NCBI RefSeq assembly: GCF_900109945.1
Contig: NZ_FOBX01000013.1
Coordinates: forward strand, 1 to 64,000
DNA length: 64,000 bases
Direction of reading: 5' to 3'
Origin: Bradyrhizobium sp. OK095
GTDB taxonomy: Bacteria; Pseudomonadota; Alphaproteobacteria; Rhizobiales; Xanthobacteraceae
Numbering within the stretch: position 1 is the stretch's first letter; the number at the start of each line of letters is the position of its first letter. A program made the position numbers and the translations under genes. Below are positions 1-8,884 of the stretch, in pieces. Under the pieces are notes generated by a model, which was given only the letters and a program-made list of their open reading frames with translations, was not told the origin of the DNA and did no database searches.

Positions 1-3
1 TCT

Positions 4-31
4 GATGCTGGCCTCCGATCCAGCCAGCATC
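4..31 (-). terminator. Hairpin downstream of the truncated quinone reductase gene
   Basis: A perfect 9-bp inverted repeat (4-12 with 23-31, arms gatgctggc/gccagcatc) with a 10-nt loop lies 5 nt beyond the stop codon of the gene read on the minus strand. No long T-run follows, so it is a likely transcript end rather than a textbook intrinsic terminator. Confidence 0.5.
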
Positions 32-36
32 TTGAA

Positions 37-624
37 TCACAAACCGCCGCCCGACGGAATCCCTCCCGATTCAATCAATCGATGAACCGCTCTAGCGGTA
101 GCGATCACCTGCGCGCCGCCCCATTTTGCGAGTTGCACGGCATAATGTCCGACAGCGCCGGCACCGCCGGTGACCAGCACGGTCTTGCCGACGATCGGCC
201 CGTCCGCAAACAGGCTGCACCACGCGGTCATCGCGGGGATGCCGAGCGTTGCGCCTTGCGCGAAAGAGAGATTGTCCGGCAGCGGCGTCACCAGCTGCTC
301 GGCGAGCGCGATATATTCGGCTGCCGTGCCGAAGGCGCGACCGTTGCGCTGGCCGTTGAACAGCCAGACGCGGTCACCGGGCTTGAAGCGTGTCACGCCG
401 TCGCCGATCTGGTCGACAAACCCTGCGCCGTCGCTGTTTGGAATCACGCGCGAAAATTCCAACGAGCGATAGGAGCCGCCGCGCCGGCCGACATCGGCCG
501 GGTTGACGCCGGAGGCTTCCAGGCGAATGCGGACTTCGCCTGGGCTTGCGACCGGCGTCGCCATCTCACCATAGGTGAGAACGTCAGCCGCCGGTCCCGT
601 CTCTTCGTACCAGACCGCCCTCAC
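37..624 (-). CDS. Truncated NADPH:quinone reductase-like MDR protein (possible pseudogene)
   Basis: Medium-chain dehydrogenase/reductase of the zinc-independent quinone oxidoreductase group, which normally reduces quinones or enals with NADPH. The N-terminal GroES-like catalytic domain (residues about 1-130) and the first half of the Rossmann fold, including the nucleotide-binding motif VTGGAGAVGHYAVQ, are well kept. The family is usually about 320-330 residues but this copy stops at 195. Straight after VIATA the sequence changes to an unrelated 18-residue tail, so most of the cofactor domain is missing. Its ATG overlaps the stop of the SDR gene by 4 bp (ATGA), so the two were made as one operon. 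It is probably inactive, through an internal deletion or rearrangement near position 95. Confidence 0.75.
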   Translation of the reverse strand: MRAVWYEETGPAADVLTYGEMATPVASPGEVRIRLEASGVNPADVGRRGGSYRSLEFSRVIPNSDGAGFVDQIGDGVTRFKPGDRVWLFNGQRNGRAFGTAAEYIALAEQLVTPLPDNLSFAQGATLGIPAMTAWCSLFADGPIVGKTVLVTGGAGAVGHYAVQLAKWGGAQVIATARAVHRLIESGGIPSGGGL

Positions 625-1403
625 AGCGTTCCGGGGAAGGCGCCGCCGTCGAGCAGGAGGTTCTGCCCGGTGATGAAGCCGGCCCTTGAGCCGCAGAGGA
701 AGGCGCAGGCGTAGCCGAACTCGTCGGGATCGCCGAAGCGGCCCGCGGGATTGAGCTTGGCGCGCTCGGCCAGAACCTGGTCCGGCGTGATGCCGCGCTT
801 CTCGGATTCGCCCTTCGCGGTGCTGCGCAGGCGGTCGGTCTCGAACGGGCCCGGCAGCAGGCCGTTGATGGTGACGTTGTTGATCACGGTCTTGCGCGAC
901 AGGCCGGCGATGAAGCCGGTGAGGCCGGCGCGCGCGCCGTTGGAGAGGCCGAGGATGTCGATCGGCGCCTTCACCGCGGCCGAGGTGATGTTGACGATGC
1001 GGCCGAACTTGCGCGCCATCATGCCGTCGACGGTCGACTTGATCAGCTCGATGGGGGTGAGCATGTTGGCGTCGATCGCCTTGATCCAGTCGTCGCGGGT
1101 CCAGTTGCGGAAATCGCCGGGGGGCGGGCCGCCGGCATTGTTGATCAGGATATCAGGCTCGGGGCAGGCCTTCAGCACGGCCTCGCGGCCGGCCGGCGTC
1201 GTGATGTCGCCGACGATCTCGGTGACCTTCACGCCGGGATAGGCCTTGCGGATGTCGTCGGCCGTCTTCTTCAAGGCTTCGGCGCCGCGCGCGGTCAGCG
1301 TGACGTCAACGCCGGCTTCGGCCAGCGAGATGGCGCAGGCGCGGCCGAGGCCCTTGCTGGATGCGCAGACGATGGCGCGGCGACCTTTGATCCCAAGATC
1401 CAC
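621..1403 (-). CDS. SDR family NAD(P)-dependent oxidoreductase
   Basis: Classical short-chain dehydrogenase/reductase, 260 residues, the normal family length. The cofactor-binding segment near the N terminus is CASSKGLGRA, a variant of TGxxxGxG; NNAG is present, and the ITSAAVK region supplies the serine. The usual active-site YxxxK appears as N-G-A-R (LSNGARAGLTG), so the catalytic Tyr and Lys are both replaced. This is seen in a known atypical SDR subgroup but makes the reaction uncertain. The start is a GTG preceded by GGGAG. It overlaps the downstream quinone reductase gene by 4 bp. Substrate unknown. Confidence 0.85.
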   Translation of the reverse strand: MDLGIKGRRAIVCASSKGLGRACAISLAEAGVDVTLTARGAEALKKTADDIRKAYPGVKVTEIVGDITTPAGREAVLKACPEPDILINNAGGPPPGDFRNWTRDDWIKAIDANMLTPIELIKSTVDGMMARKFGRIVNITSAAVKAPIDILGLSNGARAGLTGFIAGLSRKTVINNVTINGLLPGPFETDRLRSTAKGESEKRGITPDQVLAERAKLNPAGRFGDPDEFGYACAFLCGSRAGFITGQNLLLDGGAFPGTL

Positions 1404-1528
1404 TGTTTCACTCCCGTAATGTCAGGCAGGTTTTGAACGGCCGGCACTCTAGCCAACATCAGTGGCGCTGATAAGGGAGGGAGCCGCGTCAAAATGCATG
1501 GCGTGCCGTGGGGCGATGCAAATGCGGA

Positions 1529-2041
1529 CTAGATGCGCCGTTCCTGCTTGAGGCGGTCGATCGCGGACGTCGCCTCCGGCGGCAGCGTCTTGAAGCCCAT
1601 CTGCCCGACCGCCGAGAACAATGGCCGCAGGTGCGAGCCGGCCAGGAAAGGCGGCTGGCGGTTGGCCGGGACGATCTGGTCGAACACCAGCACCAGCGTG
1701 GTGGCGACGAGGCCGACCCTGATGGCGCCGAGCGCGGCGCCGCCGAGGCGATCGCCGATCCCGGCTTGGCGGATCGTGTCGCTCAGCGCCAGGCGGCCGA
1801 TATATCCGAGCAGCATGCCGACCACCAAGAAGATGCCGAAGAACCAGCTCCAGTTCTGCAGCAGCGGCGGATTCGGATTGCTGGCGATCTGCGGGACGAT
1901 CAGCGGCATCAGTGCAACCGCGATGGGGGCGGCGAGGAGATAGGCGAGGATGGTCATGGCGCTGCCGAGCAGGCCGGTCCTGAAACCGAAGCCGATGGCA
2001 ATGGCGAGCGCGGCGTAGATCGTGAGATCGAAACTGTTCAT
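1529..2041 (-). CDS. CvpA family membrane protein
   Basis: About 170 residues with four hydrophobic segments (roughly 5-25, 28-48, 65-85 and 100-120) and a short basic cytoplasmic tail, matching the CvpA/colicin V production protein family. Family members are inner-membrane proteins linked to envelope homeostasis, and their biochemical role is unsettled. The ATG at 2041 is used here. A TTG two codons upstream sits 5-6 nt from a GAGG and could be the true start. It stands alone, with 125 nt to the SDR gene downstream. Confidence 0.75.
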   Translation of the reverse strand: MNSFDLTIYAALAIAIGFGFRTGLLGSAMTILAYLLAAPIAVALMPLIVPQIASNPNPPLLQNWSWFFGIFLVVGMLLGYIGRLALSDTIRQAGIGDRLGGAALGAIRVGLVATTLVLVFDQIVPANRQPPFLAGSHLRPLFSAVGQMGFKTLPPEATSAIDRLKQERRI

Positions 2042-2208
2042 GAGCAAAGAGACCTCGATGGAACGAATGAACGCCGAACCGATCGTTCCGTTTCAGATCG
2101 CTAAAATTGTCTGTATTTTTTTGCTCCCGAGGCTCAGGGATCCCATGACTATTCGACGTGAGTAAAGAAACCTTCATCGTGGCGGCGGAGGATGACGAGA
2201 TAGCGTCG

Positions 2209-3807
2209 CTAACTCGCCCGCATCTCTGCCCGGATCATATCCGCCGCCTTCTCGGCGATCATGATGGTCGGCGCATTGGTGTTGCCGCCGATCAGCGTCG
2301 GCATGATCGAGGCGTCGACTACGCGCAGGCCGTCCACGCCGTGCACCTTCAGCGCCGGATCGACCACCGCCATCGCGTCCGTCCCCATCTTGCAGGTGCC
2401 GACGGGGTGATAGACGGTGTCGACGCGATTGCGCAGAATGGCGCGGATGTCGTCGTCCGTTTTCACATCGGACGTGAACATGTCCCTTTTCTGCAACGCG
2501 CGCATTGCAGGCGTCTCCATCAGCCGTCGCGTGGTCTTGAAGCCCGCGACCATCGTCTCAAGATCCTCTTCCTCGCCGAGGAAGTTCGGATCGATCATCG
2601 GCGCTGCCAGTGGATCGGCGCTTTTCAGCCAGACGCTGCCGCGGCTCTTTGGTCGCAGCAGGCAGACATGGCATGAGAAGCCGGCGTCCTTGTGCTTTTT
2701 GCGGCCATGGTCGTCGAGCATCGCGATGATGAAGTGCAGCTGAATGTCCGGCACGTCGAGCTCGGGCCGGGTCTTCAGGAAGCCGCCACATTCGGCGAAA
2801 TTGGTGGTCATCAGGCCGCGTCGCTCGCGGCGGTAGCGCTGGATGGCGCGGAGCAGGGATGGCAACCGACCGAGCGATGCGTGAACGAAGTGCGGATAGT
2901 CGGAGGCGTAGACGAACACGAAATCCGGATGGTCCTGCAGATTGCGCCCGACGCCCGGCAAATGATGCACGACGTCAATGCCGTGTGCACGAAGCGCATC
3001 GCCATCGCCGATGCCCGACAACATCAATTGCTGCGGCGACTGGAACGCGCCGGCAGCCAAAATCACCTCGCGGCGGGCGCGCAGCTGCTTTGTCTGCTTG
3101 CCCTGCACATATTCGACGCCGACCGCGCGCCCGCCTTCGAGCAGGATTTTCGTGGCATGCGTCCCGGTCTCGACACGCAGATTGGCGCGCTTGTCCATGT
3201 GGGGCTGCAGATAGGCGCGCGCCGCGCTCCAGCGTTCGCCCTTGTGCTGCGTCACCTGGTAGCTGCCGAGCCCCTCGTTGTCCTCTTCATTGAAGTCCTC
3301 GCGGATGCGAAACTGCGCCTCGCGTGCGGCCTGATGGAAGATGTCATGGATCGGATTGTCGGAGCGCAGCCTGTTGACATGCAGCGGGCCGTCCTTGCCG
3401 TGATACGCGCCGTCGAAATCGCTGTTGTTCTCAGAACGTTTGAAATAGGGCAGCACGTCCGCGTAGGACCATCCGGCATTGCCGAGCGAGGCCCAGTGAT
3501 CGTAGTCGGCGCGATGGCCGCGGATATAGACCATGGCGTTGATCGCCGAGGAACCGCCGAGGCCCTTGCCGCGCGGTTGATAGCCGATACGGCCGTTCAA
3601 TCCCTTCTGCGGCACGGTATCAAAGGCCCAGTTGGCCGCGCCGTATGGCAGAGCGAGCCCGAACGGCGTGGTGATCCGCCAATTGTCGTTGCGTCCGCCG
3701 GCGTCGAGCAGCGCCACGGATGTCGCCGCATCCTCCGACAGCCGCCCCGCCACCGCGCAGCCGCCGGAGCCCGCGCCCACGACGACGAAATCGAATGTGT
3801 CCGTCAT
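2209..3807 (-). CDS. GMC family FAD-dependent alcohol oxidoreductase (choline dehydrogenase-like)
   Basis: Glucose-methanol-choline oxidoreductase, 532 residues, full length. The N-terminal FAD-binding motif VVGAGSGGCAVAGRLSE and the GMC signature around GKGLGGSSAINAMVYIRG are intact. The C-terminal block YHPVGTCKMG...GLRVVDASIMPTLIGGNTNAPTIMIAEKAAD carries the catalytic His and the Asn of the active site. It should oxidise a primary alcohol to an aldehyde, in the cytoplasm since no signal peptide is seen. The gene for a coniferyl-aldehyde-type dehydrogenase lies just upstream on the same strand, so the pair could carry an alcohol through to the acid. The actual alcohol cannot be named from sequence. 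AGGGGA precedes the ATG at a good distance. Confidence 0.9.
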   Translation of the reverse strand: MTDTFDFVVVGAGSGGCAVAGRLSEDAATSVALLDAGGRNDNWRITTPFGLALPYGAANWAFDTVPQKGLNGRIGYQPRGKGLGGSSAINAMVYIRGHRADYDHWASLGNAGWSYADVLPYFKRSENNSDFDGAYHGKDGPLHVNRLRSDNPIHDIFHQAAREAQFRIREDFNEEDNEGLGSYQVTQHKGERWSAARAYLQPHMDKRANLRVETGTHATKILLEGGRAVGVEYVQGKQTKQLRARREVILAAGAFQSPQQLMLSGIGDGDALRAHGIDVVHHLPGVGRNLQDHPDFVFVYASDYPHFVHASLGRLPSLLRAIQRYRRERRGLMTTNFAECGGFLKTRPELDVPDIQLHFIIAMLDDHGRKKHKDAGFSCHVCLLRPKSRGSVWLKSADPLAAPMIDPNFLGEEEDLETMVAGFKTTRRLMETPAMRALQKRDMFTSDVKTDDDIRAILRNRVDTVYHPVGTCKMGTDAMAVVDPALKVHGVDGLRVVDASIMPTLIGGNTNAPTIMIAEKAADMIRAEMRAS

Positions 3808-3841
3808 TTCTGTTTCCCCTGCGAAGTCTTTTTGTTGTCTT

Positions 3842-3921
3842 CGTCATTGCGAGCGAAGCGAAGCAATCCAGACTGTCACCGCGGAGGGATTCTGGATTGC
3901 TTCGCTGCGCTCGCAATGACG
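3842..3921. repeat. Palindromic intergenic repeat (REP-like, family A)
   Basis: About 80 bp with long inverted arms: cgtcattgcgagcg at the left end is answered by cgctcgcaatgacg at the right, with a second nested pair around gaagcaatccaga. A close copy occurs at 57931-58016. It fills the gap between the aldehyde dehydrogenase and GMC genes and could form a strong RNA hairpin between them. It has no coding capacity. Confidence 0.85.
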
Positions 3922-3931
3922 GGTGTTCATG

Positions 3932-5377
3932 CTACGACATGAACCGCATCATCTTCTCCAGCCGCGCGATTCTGCCGCCATAGGGCGGATAGAGGTCGGC
4001 AAGGCGGTTGAATTTCGAGCGGTAGAACACCGGCTTCAGCTTGCTGAAGGTGCGAAATCCCCATTCGCCGTGATAGGCGCCGGTGCCGGATGCGCCGACG
4101 CCGCCCATCGGCTGGTTCGCTTGCGCGAAGTGGAACAGGCAGTCGTTGATGGTGACGCCGCCGGAGATGGTTCGCGCAAGGACCTCGTCACGGGCCGCGC
4201 GATCCTTGCCGAACCAGTACAGCGCCAGCGGCCGGTCGCGATCGTTGACGAACGCGATCGCCTCTGCGGCATCGCGAGTGCCGAGCACCGGCAGCACCGG
4301 CCCGAAGATTTCCTCCTGCATCACGGCCATCGCCTCGGTCGCACCGACGATCAGCGTCGGCGGGAATTTGCGATGCGCCTTCCAGTTGGGATCGTCCGCC
4401 TTCGCCGGTTGCAGGATCTTTGCGCCGCGGCTCGCGGCATCCGCGACGAGGCGCTCCAGCCGTGCGTAATGCCGGTCGGAAATAACGGAGGTGTAATCCT
4501 TGTTGGCGGGATCGGTGCCGAACATGCGCCGCATCTGCGCACGCACTTTCTCGGCGAAGGCCTGCATGGAATTTTCCGGCACCAGCACGTAATCCGGCGC
4601 AATGCAGGTCTGCCCGGCATTGAGCAACTTGCCGTAGGCGATTCGCTCGGCCGCCTCTTCGAGATCGGCCGACGCATCGATGATCGCCGGCGATTTGCCG
4701 CCGAGCTCGAGCGTGACAGGCGTCAGATTGCGCCCCGCGGCTTCCGCGACCAGCCGGCCGACCCGGGTCGAGCCAGTGAAGACGAGATGATCGAACGGCA
4801 GCGTGGCGAAGGTTTTCGCGATCTCGTCCTCGACGCCTGTCACCAGCACTTCGGTCGCATCGAACCTCTCGGCGACCGTTTCCTTCAGCAGCGCCGAGAA
4901 ATGCGGCGCCAGCTCGCTCGGCTTGATGATGACCAGATTGCCGGCGGCAAGCGCGCCGATCGCGGGCGCCAGCGTCAGCTGGAGCGGATAATTCCACGGC
5001 GCGATGATGCCGACCACACCGAGCGGCTGCGGCATCAGCCGGTTGCGCGCGGGCAGGAATTGCAGCGCGGTCGCAATGCGCTGCGGCGCCATCCAGCTCT
5101 TCAGGTGTTTTGTCGCATGCCGAATCTCGCCATAGACCATCATGGCCTCGGCGATATTGGTCTCGACCGCGGAGCGGTGGCCGAAATCGGCCGAGATCGC
5201 CTGCCGGAAGCGCTCTTCATTGTCGGCCACCACCGCGCGCAGCCGCGCCAGCCGGTCGAGCCGCCCGGCGAGGTCAGGCGCCACCTCGGCCCGCGACCGC
5301 GCGACCATGGCGTGGAAGGCGTCCGTGAGCGCGGCCAGCGCGCCGCTCGCAAGGGGGCGGTCCAGAGCGTTGTTCAT
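3932..5377 (-). CDS. Coniferyl-aldehyde dehydrogenase family protein
   Basis: NAD(P)+-dependent aldehyde dehydrogenase, 481 residues from the ATG at 5377, which has GGGGAGGAC upstream. The start is set there because the open frame further upstream shows no family similarity. Visible landmarks are the PWNYPLQL cofactor region, the FTGSTRVGR loop, the general-base Glu in VTLELGGKSP and the catalytic Cys in NAGQTCIAPDYVLVP. This last motif is typical of the CalB/coniferyl aldehyde branch, whose members oxidise coniferaldehyde or medium-chain aldehydes to acids. It lies upstream of the GMC gene on the same strand, with a palindromic repeat between. The link to lignin-type alcohols is inference, though ferulate-type genes occur about 50 kb away. 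Confidence 0.9.
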   Translation of the reverse strand: MNNALDRPLASGALAALTDAFHAMVARSRAEVAPDLAGRLDRLARLRAVVADNEERFRQAISADFGHRSAVETNIAEAMMVYGEIRHATKHLKSWMAPQRIATALQFLPARNRLMPQPLGVVGIIAPWNYPLQLTLAPAIGALAAGNLVIIKPSELAPHFSALLKETVAERFDATEVLVTGVEDEIAKTFATLPFDHLVFTGSTRVGRLVAEAAGRNLTPVTLELGGKSPAIIDASADLEEAAERIAYGKLLNAGQTCIAPDYVLVPENSMQAFAEKVRAQMRRMFGTDPANKDYTSVISDRHYARLERLVADAASRGAKILQPAKADDPNWKAHRKFPPTLIVGATEAMAVMQEEIFGPVLPVLGTRDAAEAIAFVNDRDRPLALYWFGKDRAARDEVLARTISGGVTINDCLFHFAQANQPMGGVGASGTGAYHGEWGFRTFSKLKPVFYRSKFNRLADLYPPYGGRIARLEKMMRFMS

Positions 5378-5687
5378 GGCGGTCCTCCCCAAATCGGCGT
5401 TTCGCCGCTGTTTTGTTGCCGCAAGCTGGCGGTTTGTGGAACTTCTGGCAAGTGCGGGGCAAACCGGCCGGAATCCGTGCCCGTTACCTGTCATAAAGTC
5501 GAAAAAAACGTCCCCACAGCCCTTTCCAAAGGCAGCACGGGTTGGTACATACCCCCCGCACCCAACGGGCTTTGCCCCGGGGTTGCCTTCCAAGGAAGCC
5601 TTCGGGACGGACGAAGCAAGCCACGCGCACCGCGTCGGCCCATCCTCCACCGTCCCCGGCATTTTGACGAAGGCGTGCAACTGTTAA
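5378..5687. other. Non-coding gap between aldehyde dehydrogenase and tRNA-fMet
   Basis: No convincing gene in 310 bp. The segment must hold the promoter of the minus-strand aldehyde dehydrogenase gene near 5380-5480 and that of the plus-strand tRNA near 5640-5687. Open frames crossing it run through the tRNA and show no family likeness. Confidence 0.6.
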
Positions 5688-5765
<78 letters not shown>

Positions 5766-5791
5766 ATTTGGATCTTACCGGTTCCGATACG

Positions 5792-5826
5792 AAAATGGCC
5801 CGTTTGATACGGGCCATTTTTGTTTT
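5792..5826 (+). terminator. Intrinsic terminator after tRNA-fMet
   Basis: Perfect 12-bp stem (5792-5803 with 5809-5820) and 5-nt loop, ending in a run of T. It lies 27 nt beyond the tRNA. The same tRNA-end/terminator arrangement recurs in decayed form at 14295-14368. Confidence 0.9.
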
Positions 5827-5868
5827 GGGGAGACTCGCGCGCGAATTGAGCCAGCCTTGCCAAATTAG

Positions 5869-6362
5869 GTGGCGCGCCGCGCGACAATCGCGATTTCTAC
5901 CCACTGTTCAATTGAGTGCACTGTCACCGTAACCGCTAGAGAATGGCGCGCCGTGACCGACTTCAGCGGCAAAGACGACCTGCTCTTCCCCAACCTCTCA
6001 GGCAACTACAATAATCACGACGATATGGTGAAACGGAAATTCCTGCCCTTGTTTGCTTTGCTGGAGGCCAAGTGGGAGGACGAGCGGCGCAACGAGGCGG
6101 TAGAATATTTCAATTGGCATTTGCCCTCCGGCATTTCGCGATTTCGTGCTGGATTGACATTGGCCTTCCGCCAAAGACCATTCAGACCTTCGCAGGCCAT
6201 TCGAGCCTGCAAGTGACCATGGTCCGTTACGGCCACCTGTTCCGGTCAGATAACCATGGCAGGGCAATGGACGCGATTTCGGACGAGATGTATTCGCCCA
6301 CCGGTCCGGATCGCGCACCTGTTGGGGCTAAACCAACGAAGCCGGATTTTTCTATCCATTAG
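5869..6362 (+). pseudogene. Tyrosine recombinase/integrase remnant, frameshifted
   Basis: Only the C-terminal catalytic part of a phage-type integrase remains, in two frames. The first frame carries DDLLFPNLSGNYNN...MVKRKFLPL, typical of the stretch before the HxLR box. The second carries ALRHFAISC (box HxLRH region), then GLPPKTIQTFAGHSSLQVTMVRYGHLF, with the GHSS histidine and the tyrosine nucleophile in RYGHLF. The frame changes at about 6115-6122, where a 2-nt gain or 1-nt loss would join WH to ALRHF. The N-terminal DNA-binding domain and the first catalytic Arg box are absent. It sits next to the left repeat, as expected for the enzyme that inserted the island, and cannot be active. Confidence 0.85.
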
Positions 6363-6478
6363 GCAGAACGGCCGACGCCATCGGACCCGCCCTTTGTTAA
6401 TGACCGCGCAGTGCGGGGTGTTGCCCGCCTTGACTTGTTCAGAGGCCAATCAGATTGTTGGCGTTTTGGGAATGAACA

Positions 6479-7840
6479 ATGACGCTGCAATCCGACCGTC
6501 TTTCTTTGCTTCAGCACATCGTTGCCAATTTGGACGTTGAGGCCCCAGTTGAGGGGACAATTACGCAGGCCTCATTGAACGCGACGCCATTTGCAAAGGC
6601 GAAGATCGGTCCTATGGGAACCGTTGGAATTCTGAAGGAAGCTGGCGAGGCGCTTACCGATTTGGCCGGTAACATATTTGGCGGCTCGCAGACCTATCAG
6701 CGCGGCGTAACGTTCAAAGACGTTTTCGACGAGTTGAGTGATTTGATTATTTTTAATTTCGTTGAGAAGAGGACCGTCGTTCCAACGATTACTGATCTCA
6801 CATTCGTCGAGGCCGAGTTAGAGAAGTGGTTTCAGGGCAAAGTCGCGTCCCACCTGTTATATATTCCATGCCGTCTGTCACCATGGCCGGCGCCGAGCTT
6901 TTCTGTCGGACCGGTAACGTTCGTGTATGTGCAAGAGTTCGCAGAACACGAGCGGAAAAGAACCGGCGCGATGTTTGACATCACGTATGGCGAAATGTTC
7001 AAAGGGATGGCGCTACATTCGGCGACTTGGATAGCAACGGTCGAAGTTGGCGGCTGTATGCCAAATCGTGCGCAAGAACGAGGGAACTTGGCAGTTGATA
7101 TAGCCATCGCCGGAATCCAATTGATTGTGCCGCTGGATCATTCGGCGGGCATGACCAGACTTACTGCGCGATCTGTCCCTGCGGCCCTGCAAACAGTAAC
7201 CCGCAGCAATGGCCATACGTCCACGTCAGTAACAAACCAAGAGCCGGGTTTGTCTATGGGCGACGGAACGTTCAACCATTTTCTGACATCGAAGCAGGCC
7301 TTGCTCAAGGCGATCAGTCCGCGCGTTTCAGCCTATGTTGACGGCTTTGGCACGTTTCCCGTCCTGGAGCAGGCATGGGCAGATTCCGCTTACTGGTTTC
7401 ATGAAGCGCTAGCGGAGCCCCTAGACACGATTGCCGTTCCCAAACTTGAAACCGCCATCGAAGTGCTATTACGCGCCGAGAGCACGTCGGGCAGCAAGTC
7501 CCGGGTCTTGAAAGCAATCCATGCCTTTTACGGACTGACCAAAGGGCAGCTTATCAACCCGAAATCTCAGATCACGGTCGAGAAATTCGCGACCGGTTTT
7601 GTCACCGATAGGTCTCGAATTCTGCATGGGACTTGGTCCACGCTGAATTACTCGCTCCGCGATAGCCGGCCTAACTTGACGCAGTTGGTCCTGGGCCTGC
7701 TGGCTCGGTACGCCCTGGAACTAGAACGTTATGGGACGGAGGTGGGTGCAACGGACGATGCAGAGGCGTTCCTTAATTCAGTGATCGCTTACAGGCAAAC
7801 AGCCGCAAACGTTTCTCCGCCGCCGCCGGCTCAACCGTAG
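6479..7840 (+). CDS. Island protein with C-terminal HEPN-like (Apea-like) motif
   Basis: 453 residues, no signal peptide or membrane segment. I recognise no family over the first ~300 residues. Near the C terminus, residues 378-383 read RSRILH, followed by G, inside a helical context. This matches the R-x4-H signature of HEPN ribonucleases (canonical RNxxxH, with Ser for Asn), as seen in Apea-like abortive-infection proteins. The tail is proline-rich. If the match holds, the protein would be an RNA-cleaving toxin or sensor in the cytoplasm. It runs toward the RES gene (convergent, 54 nt between stops), so it has its own promoter in 6363-6478. GGGA lies about 8 nt before the ATG. Composition is AT-richer than the chromosomal flanks, consistent with transfer. 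Confidence 0.7.
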   Translation: MTLQSDRLSLLQHIVANLDVEAPVEGTITQASLNATPFAKAKIGPMGTVGILKEAGEALTDLAGNIFGGSQTYQRGVTFKDVFDELSDLIIFNFVEKRTVVPTITDLTFVEAELEKWFQGKVASHLLYIPCRLSPWPAPSFSVGPVTFVYVQEFAEHERKRTGAMFDITYGEMFKGMALHSATWIATVEVGGCMPNRAQERGNLAVDIAIAGIQLIVPLDHSAGMTRLTARSVPAALQTVTRSNGHTSTSVTNQEPGLSMGDGTFNHFLTSKQALLKAISPRVSAYVDGFGTFPVLEQAWADSAYWFHEALAEPLDTIAVPKLETAIEVLLRAESTSGSKSRVLKAIHAFYGLTKGQLINPKSQITVEKFATGFVTDRSRILHGTWSTLNYSLRDSRPNLTQLVLGLLARYALELERYGTEVGATDDAEAFLNSVIAYRQTAANVSPPPPAQP

Positions 7841-7894
7841 TGGGAGCTCGAAGATGCCATTCCAAGCTGGAGATGAAACTAGCTCACGTGCAAG

Positions 7895-8794
7895 CTAGGG
7901 AGCCGATATATGGTCGTGATTGGCTGGTGTCGGAAAGGCTGGAATTTGCGTGTGGGCTTGCTTCGTGCCGCTCCAGACAAACAATCCCTGCCTATCCACC
8001 GCGAGAATTGGCTCGACACCCTCGATCTGGCATTTGGCGACGCCACCAATCTTGCAGACATCGGCGGCTAGGCCAGCGATAACCTGGCATTTTGACAAAA
8101 AGCTAGAGGGCCGCATCGCAATGTTTAGTGCTATCGCTTTTTTCGTACTTTGGTACATCACGCCATCGGATTCCGGAAGCTTCCGCCGCATCTCATTGGC
8201 GATGATAGACGCCGCATCATGCCGACCCGGCGCGCTGTAGGCTTCAAAGATGAGCCTGTCCGCCAAGATCAGCCTACGCGCCTCATCGGGAGGACAGGCG
8301 TTCAAAACGCCCAGAATTATTTTAGCCCGCTCCGGATTGGTCGTGACCAAACTGCGGCCCGTTGCGGCAATTTCCGACATCTCGCCTATTGGCACAAACC
8401 GCATGGTTTCAGTCCGGCGAATTTCGATGGCGATGAATTGCATCGGTCCCTCACGGCCATTTGAAAGTTCCGCAACGGCGGTAGGCAGATGATCGGAAAG
8501 ATAGAGTATGGACTCCCCGGCCAGATTACCCCGCCCCAAGCCCGCTCGATCCGGGGGAGGCCAAAGCATGTCCTTCAAGATGGGGTGCCGTTCAAGGGGG
8601 CCACGCAACCGTCCACGCCAGAAAGTGTGTCCGGCTTCCCATGTGTAGTTTAGGAGTGGATGCGCTTGAACAAGCTCACGTAATGCGATTTCAAGTCGCG
8701 GATTGACGACCGACCCGGCGGCGATCAATTTCTCTAGTTCGAGAAGAACGTCGAGGGGCAGGGGCGGGTGCTGCGTCGTTAGGTTTGCTGGCAT
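7895..8794 (-). CDS. RES-domain protein (putative NAD+-degrading toxin-like enzyme)
   Basis: 299 residues from the ATG at 8794 (GAAAGG upstream); a GTG five codons earlier is an alternative. The RES fold is recognised from FWRG (Arg60), the GRGNLAGESILYLS segment (Tyr98) followed by TAVAEL (Glu109), and the late DGVMYQS (Ser216) before ALNIAM. These correspond to the conserved Arg, Tyr, Glu and Ser of RES toxins, which degrade NAD+ in cells. Classical RES toxins are ~160-200 residues and paired with a Xre/DUF2384 antitoxin. This one has a longer N-terminal part and an insertion before the Ser, and no such antitoxin is adjacent. It follows the zinc-ribbon gene on the same strand at 90 nt, so the two probably form an operon. 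Confidence 0.8.
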   Translation of the reverse strand: MPANLTTQHPPLPLDVLLELEKLIAAGSVVNPRLEIALRELVQAHPLLNYTWEAGHTFWRGRLRGPLERHPILKDMLWPPPDRAGLGRGNLAGESILYLSDHLPTAVAELSNGREGPMQFIAIEIRRTETMRFVPIGEMSEIAATGRSLVTTNPERAKIILGVLNACPPDEARRLILADRLIFEAYSAPGRHDAASIIANEMRRKLPESDGVMYQSTKKAIALNIAMRPSSFLSKCQVIAGLAADVCKIGGVAKCQIEGVEPILAVDRQGLFVWSGTKQAHTQIPAFPTPANHDHISAP

Positions 8795-8884
8795 CTGGTT
8801 GCCTTTCACAATCGCCTATATTGTAGGCGAACTGAGCACGGAGCCTCCGGTGAAGTCGTCAACGATACTAGCAATCGACCTATT

